From Alteromonas salexigens (GTDB taxonomy: Bacteria > Pseudomonadota > Gammaproteobacteria > Enterobacterales > Alteromonadaceae), in NCBI RefSeq assembly GCF_025628895.1, contig NZ_JAOTJC010000006.1:359960-423959 (forward strand): 64,000 nucleotides of DNA, read 5' to 3'. The notes beneath the pieces were generated by a model. That model was not told the DNA's origin. It saw nothing but the letters and a program-made list of their open reading frames with translations, and did no database searches. The translations under genes and the position numbers were made by a program. Of this stretch, positions 51,997 to 60,785 are shown piece after piece (positions within the stretch are counted from its first letter, which is position 1; every line of letters begins with the position of its first letter).

Positions 51997-52742
51997 CGCC
52001 ACGAGAGGTAGTGGAGAAGTTTGGCCAGCATGGTGAGTATGCGGGTAGCATATGGCGAATAGTAGAAACCCAGGAAGAGGCGGCCACGTATGGGTTGGTG
52101 GACGATCTGGAAGAGCACGCTCTGCTAGAAGATATTATAGATAACTTTAAACCACCGTATCCTGATGAAGCATATGGTCGCCATTACCTTATAAGTACGC
52201 CGTTTCGTTATCCCCCGCTCAACCACGGCTCCCGGTTCGGAACCCGCCATGAACCCAGTTATTACTATGCCAGTGAGGAGATCAGCACCTGTCTTGCTGA
52301 AGCGGCATTTTACCGGTTCGTCTTTTTTGACGGAATGGAAGCGCCTTTTCCTCATAAAGTACATTCAGATCACCAGCTATTTTCTGTCACCGCGGTAACA
52401 GCGAGTGCCTCAGATATGACTACGGTAAACGATCCGGTGGCGTTAAGTCAGTTAACCAGTGAAAAAAGTTACTCATTTACGCAGGCGGTAGGGGAAATTT
52501 CAAGGGAGGCCGGGACACAGCTTATCCGTTACTATTCTGCGCGGTGCGATCAAGGGGTTAACGTGGCGATAGACAACCCGGCAGTGATAGTCTCTTCCCA
52601 GCCCGAACAGGTTACACCGGTTCTGTGTGAAGTCTTGCCGGAGGCTAAGGTTCTGCGGTTCTCACTGCCTAAAGAGTTCCCGGTTACCTTCCGAATTGAA
52701 CAGTTTTTGGTGGAAGGTGCATTGCCTTACCCGGCCAGCTAA
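51993..52742 (+). CDS. RES domain toxin (NAD-degrading, MbcT/ParT-like)
   Basis: A 249-residue RES-domain protein. The three residues naming the family are visible: Arg81 in GSRFG, Glu103 in CLAEAAFYR and Ser182 in RYYSARC, with the tyrosines at 90-92 in between. RES toxins degrade NAD by phosphorolysis or modify phosphoribosyl pyrophosphate synthetase. It overlaps the antitoxin gene by four bases (ATGA). At 249 residues it is longer than typical 160-200-residue toxins, with extra N- and C-terminal segments. Confidence 0.9.
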   Translation: MTPREVVEKFGQHGEYAGSIWRIVETQEEAATYGLVDDLEEHALLEDIIDNFKPPYPDEAYGRHYLISTPFRYPPLNHGSRFGTRHEPSYYYASEEISTCLAEAAFYRFVFFDGMEAPFPHKVHSDHQLFSVTAVTASASDMTTVNDPVALSQLTSEKSYSFTQAVGEISREAGTQLIRYYSARCDQGVNVAIDNPAVIVSSQPEQVTPVLCEVLPEAKVLRFSLPKEFPVTFRIEQFLVEGALPYPAS

Positions 52743-52791
52743 TGTACTTAAGGGTAGGGCGTGAGGACTATCGTAAAGGCTGGCCCTGCGA

Positions 52792-53598
52792 TTAATTCCA
52801 GCTGTCTAAATAGTTCTGCAAGCTGGCTTCAGATAGCTCTCCCATATGACTGTCAGATAAACTTCCGTCAGGATTAAAAAAGAGAGTTGTAGGCAGACCA
52901 TATGCACCCACTGCCTGGGCTGCGCTTCCTGAAATGTCGAAATAGACATTATCCAGTTCAACACCTTGTTGCTGAAGAAACTTACGCGCGGTGGCAGGAG
53001 ATTCTTTTTGGTTAATAAAAACAAAAGTGACATCGCGCCGTTGGGCCTGCGCATTCTCCAGCACAGGCATTTCCCGCCGACAAGGCGGGCACCAGGAAGC
53101 CCAGAAATTAACCACAACAGGTTTGTCGGACAGTTGAGGCAAACTTACCGGCTCTCCATGTCGATTAACGACCTCAATTGAGGAATACGTTGTGGTGCTA
53201 GACAGCAGGGTGTTTATCACTACCAGCGGGAACAGCAACGCCACCGTGATTGCTCCTGATTTCACATAAGAGGTAACCAGCGCCTTATCGCCCCTGATTT
53301 TTACGAGTAAGGTGATAACGCCTGCCACCCAGCCAAAGCCGTGACTAAACCCACCGTCGCGAATGTCCAGCACAGACAGCAGGTTTTGCTGATAGATTTC
53401 CCAGAAAGCAATGACAAAAGAGAGGCGGGCCACTATGAAGCCGGCTATAAGAGCGGTGATGACGGCATCTTTAGCCTTCTGATGATGTTTAGATTTGCGG
53501 GTAAACAGGTGCACGGTCAAGTAAAACAGCGCAATTGCTGCCAATAACAGTGCTGTACTTGTCGCCAGTGCAAACGGGCCAATTGAAATGCTAGTCAC
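52792..53598 (-). CDS. TlpA-like thioredoxin with N-terminal Lgt-like membrane domain
   Basis: A 268-residue protein. Residues 1-135 hold four hydrophobic segments with ARLSFVIAF and SVLDIRDGGFSHGFGWVAG, which resemble helices of prolipoprotein diacylglyceryl transferase (Lgt) but are too short to be that enzyme. Residues about 140-268 are a periplasmic thioredoxin domain with WCPPC and the cis-proline loop GLPTTLFF. It probably reduces disulfides in the periplasm, with the membrane part as anchor or electron donor contact. The gene is single. Confidence 0.8.
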   Translation of the reverse strand: MTSISIGPFALATSTALLLAAIALFYLTVHLFTRKSKHHQKAKDAVITALIAGFIVARLSFVIAFWEIYQQNLLSVLDIRDGGFSHGFGWVAGVITLLVKIRGDKALVTSYVKSGAITVALLFPLVVINTLLSSTTTYSSIEVVNRHGEPVSLPQLSDKPVVVNFWASWCPPCRREMPVLENAQAQRRDVTFVFINQKESPATARKFLQQQGVELDNVYFDISGSAAQAVGAYGLPTTLFFNPDGSLSDSHMGELSEASLQNYLDSWN

Positions 53599-53673
53599 AG
53601 AAATCCCTTATAGAAAACGAGATCGGGCATTTTACAGCATTGATATACAATGACGAGGGGAGTTAATCACCCA

Positions 53674-54729
53674 CTAACGTTTGAATTTGGCGGCCAGTTT
53701 AGCCATGCCACCTTTACCCACGGCAGCCTGCTGGCCATAATGGCCGGGCATGTCAGGAGACTGCCAGCCCCCGGCCAGCTGCATTTCCGGTAACGTGGCG
53801 CCGTTCTCAGCCAGTGATACTGCGCCACCGACACGGCCAGAGTGCGGTGTGATTTTCTCTTTAATACCGGCAAGCCGGGCAATGCGCAACCAGGTACGAT
53901 AAATACTGGAATAATGCAGCGTCGCAGCATGTTTCCCTGTAGCAGCTTCGTTGTAAGGAAGTAATGCGTGGCCCCGGTTCGCTACCCGACGAAACAAGAC
54001 GCCATTATTTATACGTCTGGGATCATCAGATGGGCGAGGGCAGTCATGCCCGTGTTCATGGTTGGCTTCATTTATATACTCATCAATCATTGCCAGCGTA
54101 CTGGAAGATAAATAGCGGTAGCTACCTTTACCAGTCTGGTCAGCTTTTGAGGTAAGTACCAGTAACGTATTGCTGCGCTTATTCACATGCTCCAATCGTA
54201 CCCGGACTAATTCATCTGCACGCAACAGCGCATCAAACATTAGGTTAATAATAGCCAGGTCACGCATTTCCAGAAGCGTATCGGGGATCACCCGTTCATT
54301 TATTGTGTTAAGTAAATCGAGGGTTAGGGGGACTGCCTGAGCATGACTCAGCTGATACTTCTCGTTTTCAGCCAGGGATAACCGAATAAAGTCGCGCAAA
54401 TAGACAGACTGAATAAGCGGGTTTGGCAGCTTAGCAATACCCAGAAATTTACTCAGCGCACTCAACCGGCGTTTAATGGTACGGTACGCGAGCGGAGACT
54501 GACAGAGTACTTCGACATAGCGCTTAATACAGTGTTCATTATTTGCCATGTTATCATCGAAGCCTGCCAGCCCGTCCTGACTGCAGAAAATAGCAAACTC
54601 GTTAAAGTCACTGACATAAGCGCGCTGGGTATTAAGTGGCAGTTTGGTAAATATGTCCTGAAAATACTCGTTCACAGCGTGTTTATATGTATGAGCAAAA
54701 CCGGCTGAGACAGGAATATTTTCTGACAT
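53674..54729 (-). CDS. Tyrosine recombinase (site-specific integrase)
   Basis: A 351-residue phage-integrase-family recombinase. The N-terminal SAM-like domain covers about 15-120; the catalytic part has Arg in DALLRADEL, Lys in TSKADQTG, HSGR in the TPHSGRVGG box, and the nucleophile Tyr in MPGHYGQ. It lacks an obvious IntI-specific insertion. No excisionase or phage gene is adjacent, and a 34-bp inverted repeat lies 31 bp before the start. It may be an orphan recombinase of a decayed mobile element. Confidence 0.87.
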   Translation of the reverse strand: MSENIPVSAGFAHTYKHAVNEYFQDIFTKLPLNTQRAYVSDFNEFAIFCSQDGLAGFDDNMANNEHCIKRYVEVLCQSPLAYRTIKRRLSALSKFLGIAKLPNPLIQSVYLRDFIRLSLAENEKYQLSHAQAVPLTLDLLNTINERVIPDTLLEMRDLAIINLMFDALLRADELVRVRLEHVNKRSNTLLVLTSKADQTGKGSYRYLSSSTLAMIDEYINEANHEHGHDCPRPSDDPRRINNGVLFRRVANRGHALLPYNEAATGKHAATLHYSSIYRTWLRIARLAGIKEKITPHSGRVGGAVSLAENGATLPEMQLAGGWQSPDMPGHYGQQAAVGKGGMAKLAAKFKR

Positions 54730-54759
54730 AACAACTACTTAACTGATGCCCTTTAGAAC

Positions 54760-54793
54760 TTCACGCACGATAACTGGAATTATCATGCGTGAA
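54760..54793. repeat. 34-bp inverted repeat before the recombinase gene
   Basis: TTCACGCA-C-GATAA and TTATC-A-TGCGTGAA are arms of 14 bp with a single mismatch around a six-base centre. The position, 31 bp upstream of the recombinase start, suggests an operator or a recombination site. Confidence 0.65.
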
Positions 54794-55973
54794 CATTTTC
54801 AACGTACTTTATGATGTATGCGGCGTGATGCTATACCGCACCACTGTCTGAATATACAGTTATCGTAAAAAGATGCAAGCCGAACGAAGTACAGGGTATA
54901 GCAAAGCCACAGTAGCGGCCTTGTTGTTTTCGGGCTGGGCTTGGTACTGGTCCGGTATAATACACGGCTTTCATTCAGGCCGCGCGGCGCTGTCTGGGTA
55001 CGGTCTTTCGTAATACAGGTTCTGCGCAGCTATTAGCTACGACGGTGTGAGCCCCAAGCCTTACCAAAACGCATATCAGTAAAGGTAGTAATGAATTTCT
55101 GCAGCAATTTAACCTGAGCACCGCGTGCGATTGCGCATACGCTGGAAGCAAATCACCAGCCATGGGGACAATAGCGTACCTCGAAACACCATAGCGAGCT
55201 GCAAGGTAACAAGTAAAACCAGGAGTTGGCATCTGTGAGAATACGGAAACCTGGCACCAGAGTTACCTTACATGGCACGCAACATGGCGCAGACCAAATT
55301 AACCAACGCACAAACAACGCAGACTGTTGTGTACGAACAACAAATGCAAGTAAGGGCAGAGCTACGCGCACTTAATACTCACAAACAGTACGTATCCACC
55401 GGTAATACGACAGACAAAACATAACACACTGAAATACTGTAGCTTTATCAGAAGCTACTCTGGTCCTGCTGTACTTACTTTAATACCTTATTTAACATAA
55501 TATACATTATGAGAAGTAAGCTATTGGGATGGATGAGGGCGTCTGGACGCGTCCTACCCATGCCTAGGGCTTGCTTATTGGTGTTCAGGCCTGCACATAG
55601 TGTTTCAGTGCGTATTAGGATTTTCAGTTAATTACGCAAGCTCATGGCTGTACTAAATGATATGTACGGGTTTATCTGCTTACCGTGGAGGTTCTTGCGT
55701 AGAAAGTAATAATTAATGACGCGTGAGCCAGCTCATAGCAACTACCGTTAGTGCTACATGATTAACCCTGGCTTTGCTGTGTTTATTGCAACGGTCAGAC
55801 TAAGCCTTGATAACGTGGTCTCAATTTCCTTTTGTTTAAGACCATAACGCTACGTGAAATCTGACAGATTAAACGAGGTGTTGCCCGTTACATTTTACGC
55901 TGCGTACCACGGTACTGCGGCATTACGCTTCATAACTTTATTCTTTGAGTCTGGTTCTGGACAGCTTTGCAAT
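54794..55973. other. 1.2-kb stretch without a convincing gene, containing hairpin elements
   Basis: No frame here looks like a protein: the few open frames lack ribosome binding sites and have odd composition. Three segments are bounded by inverted repeats: 55203-55269 (arms AAGGTAAC/GTTACCTT), 55514-55576 (AAGTAAGC/GCTTGCTT, one G-T pair) and 55633-55701 (TACGCAAG/CTTGCGTA). Each is 63-69 nt and has additional internal pairing. They may be RNA structures, recombination sites or remnants; attC-type boxes (GTTRRRY) are not evident. Confidence 0.55.
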
Positions 55974-56675
55974 TTATTGCCTGTCGTTATGTTGTGCGGC
56001 AATGTTACCTGAAGTTTGTAGCTTCCGGCGTTCATTACTGACTTTTTCACGTAACACGTCACTGGTTATATCTCCGCGAATTAACAGTCCCATGTAATAC
56101 ATGGTGTTTTGGCCTAACTTCATCGTGCCGTAAAACTTATCGCGGTCAGCTGTCAGGAATCGGTTGATTAACAGTATCCGGTTAACACAGCAGTCTTTAA
56201 GATCCTTGTTAAACGCATCCAGGTGTTTATACAGTGCCTGTTTTGCAACATCATTGTTTGCCACCGGCAGTGTTTCAACTTCCGTTTTATACTGCCTGAA
56301 TGCCATCGATTTGGTTATGGCTTGATCAAATGCATTCAGGCTTGCTTCTGCCAGTGGTACTCGTATGGATGCCAGCCTGGCTTTAAGTGCAGTAAGTTCG
56401 CTGTTTTTCCAGCCTACAATACGTGCACTCGAATACACCTGATGTGCTTCGTGGACCAGGCTCTGGATCATTTCCAGTTCAGCCAGATTCTCTTCCGGCT
56501 GTTGCCATACATATTCGTTACCCAACTGTGATGCTTTTTCCACCAGAATGGCTGCTTCATTATCGGCAGCATTTCGCCGGATCATGGAGTCTGTTTGTAC
56601 ATTGGCTGGTTCGCAAGCTATACAACAAATAAGTATAGTTGGCATCATCAATACTTTAACAAAAGATAACGGCAT
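55974..56675 (-). CDS. Uncharacterised lipoprotein
   Basis: A 233-residue protein with a lipoprotein signal (ILICCIAC, Cys at about residue 21). The mature part is strongly helical and charged, and contains a CC pair near residue 163. I do not recognise the family. It is alone between the gene-free region and the large transporter fusion. Confidence 0.7.
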   Translation of the reverse strand: MPLSFVKVLMMPTILICCIACEPANVQTDSMIRRNAADNEAAILVEKASQLGNEYVWQQPEENLAELEMIQSLVHEAHQVYSSARIVGWKNSELTALKARLASIRVPLAEASLNAFDQAITKSMAFRQYKTEVETLPVANNDVAKQALYKHLDAFNKDLKDCCVNRILLINRFLTADRDKFYGTMKLGQNTMYYMGLLIRGDITSDVLREKVSNERRKLQTSGNIAAQHNDRQ

Positions 56676-56885
56676 TATTTAAGATTCCATTCTTTAAATA
56701 AGAGAATATCGGCAGACCTGGTTTATAAACTATTCTAAGTCCCCTGCTCTCGCCAAGGACTTTTAACCATCATTTCATTGTCGACCACTTTCAGCTACCC
56801 GATTAAGGGGCATCGACGTGCATCGGTCATTTTAATGCTTGTTCATTATACTGGTGTCCAAACGAGCCCCGTTCATAGATACTTG

Positions 56886-59204
56886 TTAATTAACGTTATC
56901 GTCTTTTTTATCAACTTCTTGCATTAGTTTATCTGCCAATGACTCTAATAAAGAAAGCTCTGTTTCTGTAATGGTGCGAGGTTTAACATCGATAACGCAC
57001 AAGCTCCCTACTGCTTGTCCTGCGCGACTTCGTAGTGGCACGCCTGCATAGAAACGAATTCCGCGGCTTTTTAGAAATGGGTTGTTGGCGAACCTTTTAT
57101 CTTTCGCGATATCTTTAATCACAAACGCACTGTTGTTTGCTACAACATGTCCACAAACAGATGTTTCCCTAGGGGACTCACCGGCCATGGCAAGGTCCTC
57201 CGGTAGACCAAAATGAGATTTCCAAAACTGCCGATCTGAATCAATAATAGACACCAGTGATATAGGTACCTTAAAGGCTTTTGCCAACGTACGTGAAATA
57301 TTGTCGAATACCTCCGATGGTTCGTTAGTGAGTAAATTTAATCGGTGCACTTCCTTAATTCGTTTAGATTCGTCTTCTGGGATAGGAGCCGACTCGAAAT
57401 GCGTTTCCTCAGGTACGTTCATTATCATCTGGGCACTGCTGACTGCATCCTGTATAGATGTCACCACAGTAGCTTCGGATATTTTAGTCATTCTACGTTG
57501 AAGATCATTCGCGTGGGCAGTTTGACTCCAAACACCGATTAAGCACTTCAATCCAGGACAACCGGCACTTAACCGACGACTAAGTTGCCGTGCGGGAATA
57601 AAGGCGTCAGGTGGTACTGCGGAAATGCACACCACTTTTATATCTTCCTTTCTCACTAAATCGGCGCACTCTTCTGGTAAGCTGGTTGCAGCGTGAATTT
57701 TGGTAGCGACTCCGTTCAATCGCATAGCCCATGCTAAAATTTTTGCCCCCAGTTCATCTATGTCGTCTTTTGCCGGAACTAACAACACATTGGCCGTATC
57801 TGATTCGAAACATGATTCGGGCGCGAACTCATCGCCCAGCTCTTCAAGCAGCTCAGGTGTATTTTGCAATATAAAGGTCTGTCGAATTTCAGCCAGATCA
57901 CCTGAATTCCGGTCCGCCTCCGCCTCATTCAGTGCTGGTATCAATAGTTTATCGTAAAACTCCATAAACGAATTGTCTTTGATGTATTGCTGCGAGACTG
58001 TCAGCATTTCATCATAATCCATTGCCAGCATTCTCTGGTACAGCCTTTCGTGTGGTTTCAGAGCGGGAACACTTCCGAGCAAAACACTGATGAATTTCAA
58101 GCTGGGCACATAGTTACCCATTACTACAACGCACACGGTAAGTGGCGTTGATAAAAATAGTCCGACAGGCCCCCATAGCCAGGTCCAAAATACCGCTGCG
58201 ACCATCAGCGCAAAGTTAGAGATTCCAGTGCTCACCCCATATAACCATGGCTCTATAACATTGTTACTGATTACTTCTAACGTCAAAAATAGTCCCAACG
58301 TCATAAACAATTTAGACCAACCGGGTTCGATAGCAAAAGCAAGCACTAGGGGGAAAAAAGCAGCAAGCCAAGGCCCTAAATAAGGAATGAACCGCAATAA
58401 AATAGCCAGTAAGCCCCATAGAAAAGCGTTTGGAACGCCAATAAAATAGAGACCAATCCCAATCGGGATCCCGTACGTAGCATTGACTAATAATTGCATG
58501 AGTAGATAACGTGATACACGCTTCGCAGCATCATCTATTGCCTCAGTCGCCATATTCAGGCGCCCGCCGCTGATGAGTTGGATTACTCTTTCCCGTAAAT
58601 CTTCACGCTGAAATAAGATCGCTATAACAAAAATAGCAATAAGGGCGGTTGTGCCCAGTGGTCCAACGAATGGACCTATAATCTTCGCTGTCGATTCAAT
58701 GAAGTTTTGTTTTTCAGATCGAATTTCAACTTCAATGGGCCTTGAATCCTTGGGAGGTGTTACAGTATTGCCATCATGACTCGGATGTTCTTCGGAGTCT
58801 TCAGTACGAAGCTCCTTACGCAAGTTATCTACCACATCACCCGCCCGCATTAACGGACTGTCTCCATGGTGGGTCTTATTTATCTGTCGTATTTTTCCCC
58901 GTAAGGTTTCTTCATAACGAGGGAGTTGCTCTGCTAAACTTACTACTTGGATGCTTACCGTCCATGCAATCGCAGTAATGATACTGAACGCAATGGCTAT
59001 AGTAGCAATTATGGCGACCACTCTATGCACGCCATATCTTTGTAGACGAGTGACTAAGGGCGCTAGTAAGAAGGCCAACATGACGGCCACTGCAACGGGC
59101 ATGATTACTACTTTTGCAAGGTATAAAATTGCAATGGCAGCCGTTAAACCCAATGTAGTTATCAAAAACGTTTGATCTGCGGCTTGGGGGCGGGTTGTTT
59201 TCAC
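56886..59204 (-). CDS. AI-2E family transporter fused to a B12-like and a GAF domain
   Basis: A 772-residue protein. Residues 1 to about 375 are an AI-2E-family transporter with about eight membrane helices and a polar insertion (about 130-175). The family includes AI-2 exporter TqsA and sodium/proton antiporters. Residues about 460-600 look like a Rossmann-type cobalamin-binding-like domain without the usual DxHxxG histidine. Residues about 615-760 are a GAF domain (PISLVSIIDSDRQFWKS, SVCGHVV, FYAGVPLRS, SLCVIDV). The cytosolic tail may let a small ligand control the transporter; ligand and cargo are unknown. Confidence 0.82.
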   Translation of the reverse strand: MKTTRPQAADQTFLITTLGLTAAIAILYLAKVVIMPVAVAVMLAFLLAPLVTRLQRYGVHRVVAIIATIAIAFSIITAIAWTVSIQVVSLAEQLPRYEETLRGKIRQINKTHHGDSPLMRAGDVVDNLRKELRTEDSEEHPSHDGNTVTPPKDSRPIEVEIRSEKQNFIESTAKIIGPFVGPLGTTALIAIFVIAILFQREDLRERVIQLISGGRLNMATEAIDDAAKRVSRYLLMQLLVNATYGIPIGIGLYFIGVPNAFLWGLLAILLRFIPYLGPWLAAFFPLVLAFAIEPGWSKLFMTLGLFLTLEVISNNVIEPWLYGVSTGISNFALMVAAVFWTWLWGPVGLFLSTPLTVCVVVMGNYVPSLKFISVLLGSVPALKPHERLYQRMLAMDYDEMLTVSQQYIKDNSFMEFYDKLLIPALNEAEADRNSGDLAEIRQTFILQNTPELLEELGDEFAPESCFESDTANVLLVPAKDDIDELGAKILAWAMRLNGVATKIHAATSLPEECADLVRKEDIKVVCISAVPPDAFIPARQLSRRLSAGCPGLKCLIGVWSQTAHANDLQRRMTKISEATVVTSIQDAVSSAQMIMNVPEETHFESAPIPEDESKRIKEVHRLNLLTNEPSEVFDNISRTLAKAFKVPISLVSIIDSDRQFWKSHFGLPEDLAMAGESPRETSVCGHVVANNSAFVIKDIAKDKRFANNPFLKSRGIRFYAGVPLRSRAGQAVGSLCVIDVKPRTITETELSLLESLADKLMQEVDKKDDNVN

Positions 59205-59450
59205 TTAGTATGCTTCCTTCAGAAGCGTTTGCACGTTTCCGGGCGCACTGTTACCGCTGCAGACGTTTATACTCGCTATCAGTCCACTTCTGATTCTTAG
59301 CTTATCAATGGTGACAAGTAGCATGTCGACCCTCGTTGCAAAGGTATGCTTACTAAAAAATTTTTAGGAGTAAAGATGCGTAAGTAAGAAAGTGTAGTTA
59401 ATTCCTTGCCAGCAAAATTTCGCAGCTTCTGAAACTCGACAGGTGGTAGG

Positions 59451-59660
59451 TTAAGTCCACCTATATTCATCTGTAGAGTCTACCAACTCTGTTTCTTCAC
59501 AAACCATTCTCTCCCCGCGGCTATTACCTGTAAGTATTTCAACTATCCAATGCCCTTTACCCTTACCGCTATAAAAACCAGTAGGTTGTGATATCACTTT
59601 TTCTAATAACTTTACTCTGTTCCCACTTTTAGAGAAAAACCTCTCATCACCAGTTATCAT
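59451..59660 (-). CDS. Possible 69-residue hypothetical protein
   Basis: ATG 59660 is preceded by AAGG about ten bases upstream. The protein is compact, with alternating hydrophobic and charged residues suggesting a small beta-rich fold (VKLLEKVISQPTGFYSGKGK, GHWIVEILTG). I do not recognise a family. The 250 bp upstream toward 59204 hold nothing else that I can see. Confidence 0.5.
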   Translation of the reverse strand: MITGDERFFSKSGNRVKLLEKVISQPTGFYSGKGKGHWIVEILTGNSRGERMVCEETELVDSTDEYRWT

Positions 59661-59863
59661 GCAATTTCAACCTTGAGATGGCCTCACGGACTTATACTTT
59701 AGTCTAAAATTTATTCGCTGTCATACTATCTAGGTGAGTTTTATTGAGGAACTAACCTGAACCAATACTAAGGAAGTCATCATATACGTTCTGCTGCACC
59801 CACAATGAATAGCTATAAGACCACAGACTAGCCTATGCGCTCATAATCTGGACGGATTCATGA

Positions 59864-60784
59864 CTAAAAATAGGTCTCGTTTATAGCATCGTGAATTGTG
59901 AGCAGACCTAGTTGAATATCATCGATAACATCATGCAGCACATCCTGTTTTAATTCGGAAGTGTCGAGGTTGCTCAGTTCATTGCGAACATTGGCAATCC
60001 TGGTTTGCACTGCTTTCGGGTTAGGTAACTCTTTTAAGCATTTTTCTAATTGGCTTAAACCATGACTTAGTGAGCGAGGAAAGGTTTCTTTCTTCAATAG
60101 AAAGTTAAGGATATCTTCCCGTTTAATGCGTAACCGCATTTCCTGTCGGTACATCTGATAGGCAGTCAGCGACTTCAACACGCCCATCCATTGGATATTT
60201 TCGAAGGCGGTATGATCCTCTGATAAACCCGGTATCAGTGAGGCTGAGCGCACATCAATTATACGGGTAGTCATATCCGTCCGTTCGAGGTGCCTGCCGA
60301 GCCGCAGAAAGGCGTAGGCCTGATCACGATTCATGGTTCCGCCTACCAATCCGGTGATGGTTTGATTGCCGGTGATGACCCGGCTCAAGCAGTCAAAGCG
60401 GTGGCGACGAGTCAACACACTCTGGCCATCGTTTTTTGCCTGCGCATGTAAATTATTAATCAGCTCCCAGGCTTCAGATGGAATGATTTCCCTGACAATC
60501 CGTGCGTTCTCGCGCGCCATAGCCAGCGTATTGATAATAGAACTTGGGTTCGACGTGTCTGTGACCATAAAGCGAATAACACTTTTTTCATCGGCAGTTT
60601 CGTATTGCTCATAAAACGTGTCACGAAATGACAGTATATCGATGATGGGTTCCCAGCCTAACGTCACGCTTTTTGGCAAGTCCAGTAACAAGTGCGTGTT
60701 AACCTGAATGAGTCGGGCCGTATTTTCCGCACGTTCAAGATAACGGGCCATCCAGTATATGTGATTAGCTACGCGTGAAAGCAT
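59864..60784 (-). CDS. Alpha-E domain protein of the Anbu cluster
   Basis: A 306-residue all-helical alpha-E protein. Family landmarks are MLSRVANHIYWMARYLERAENTARL-like N-terminus (starting at ATG 60784) and GRHLERTDMTTRIIDVR near residue 180. Such proteins accompany circularly permuted ATP-grasp enzymes and Anbu proteases and are thought to take part in making or modifying a peptide; the reaction is unknown. The longest frame begins at 60829, but ATG 60784 lies one base after the ATP-grasp stop and gives the normal start. Confidence 0.9.
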   Translation of the reverse strand: MLSRVANHIYWMARYLERAENTARLIQVNTHLLLDLPKSVTLGWEPIIDILSFRDTFYEQYETADEKSVIRFMVTDTSNPSSIINTLAMARENARIVREIIPSEAWELINNLHAQAKNDGQSVLTRRHRFDCLSRVITGNQTITGLVGGTMNRDQAYAFLRLGRHLERTDMTTRIIDVRSASLIPGLSEDHTAFENIQWMGVLKSLTAYQMYRQEMRLRIKREDILNFLLKKETFPRSLSHGLSQLEKCLKELPNPKAVQTRIANVRNELSNLDTSELKQDVLHDVIDDIQLGLLTIHDAINETYF

Positions 60785-60785
60785 G

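Noticed and set aside
54975-55371. Two minus-strand frames of 85 and 72 codons
   Set aside because: No ribosome binding sites, Cys- and Trp-rich unnatural composition, and overlap with the hairpin elements.
55203-55701. Integron attC sites
   Set aside because: Inverted arms and lengths are suggestive, but the conserved GTTRRRY/RYYYAAC boxes are absent and the recombinase does not look like IntI.
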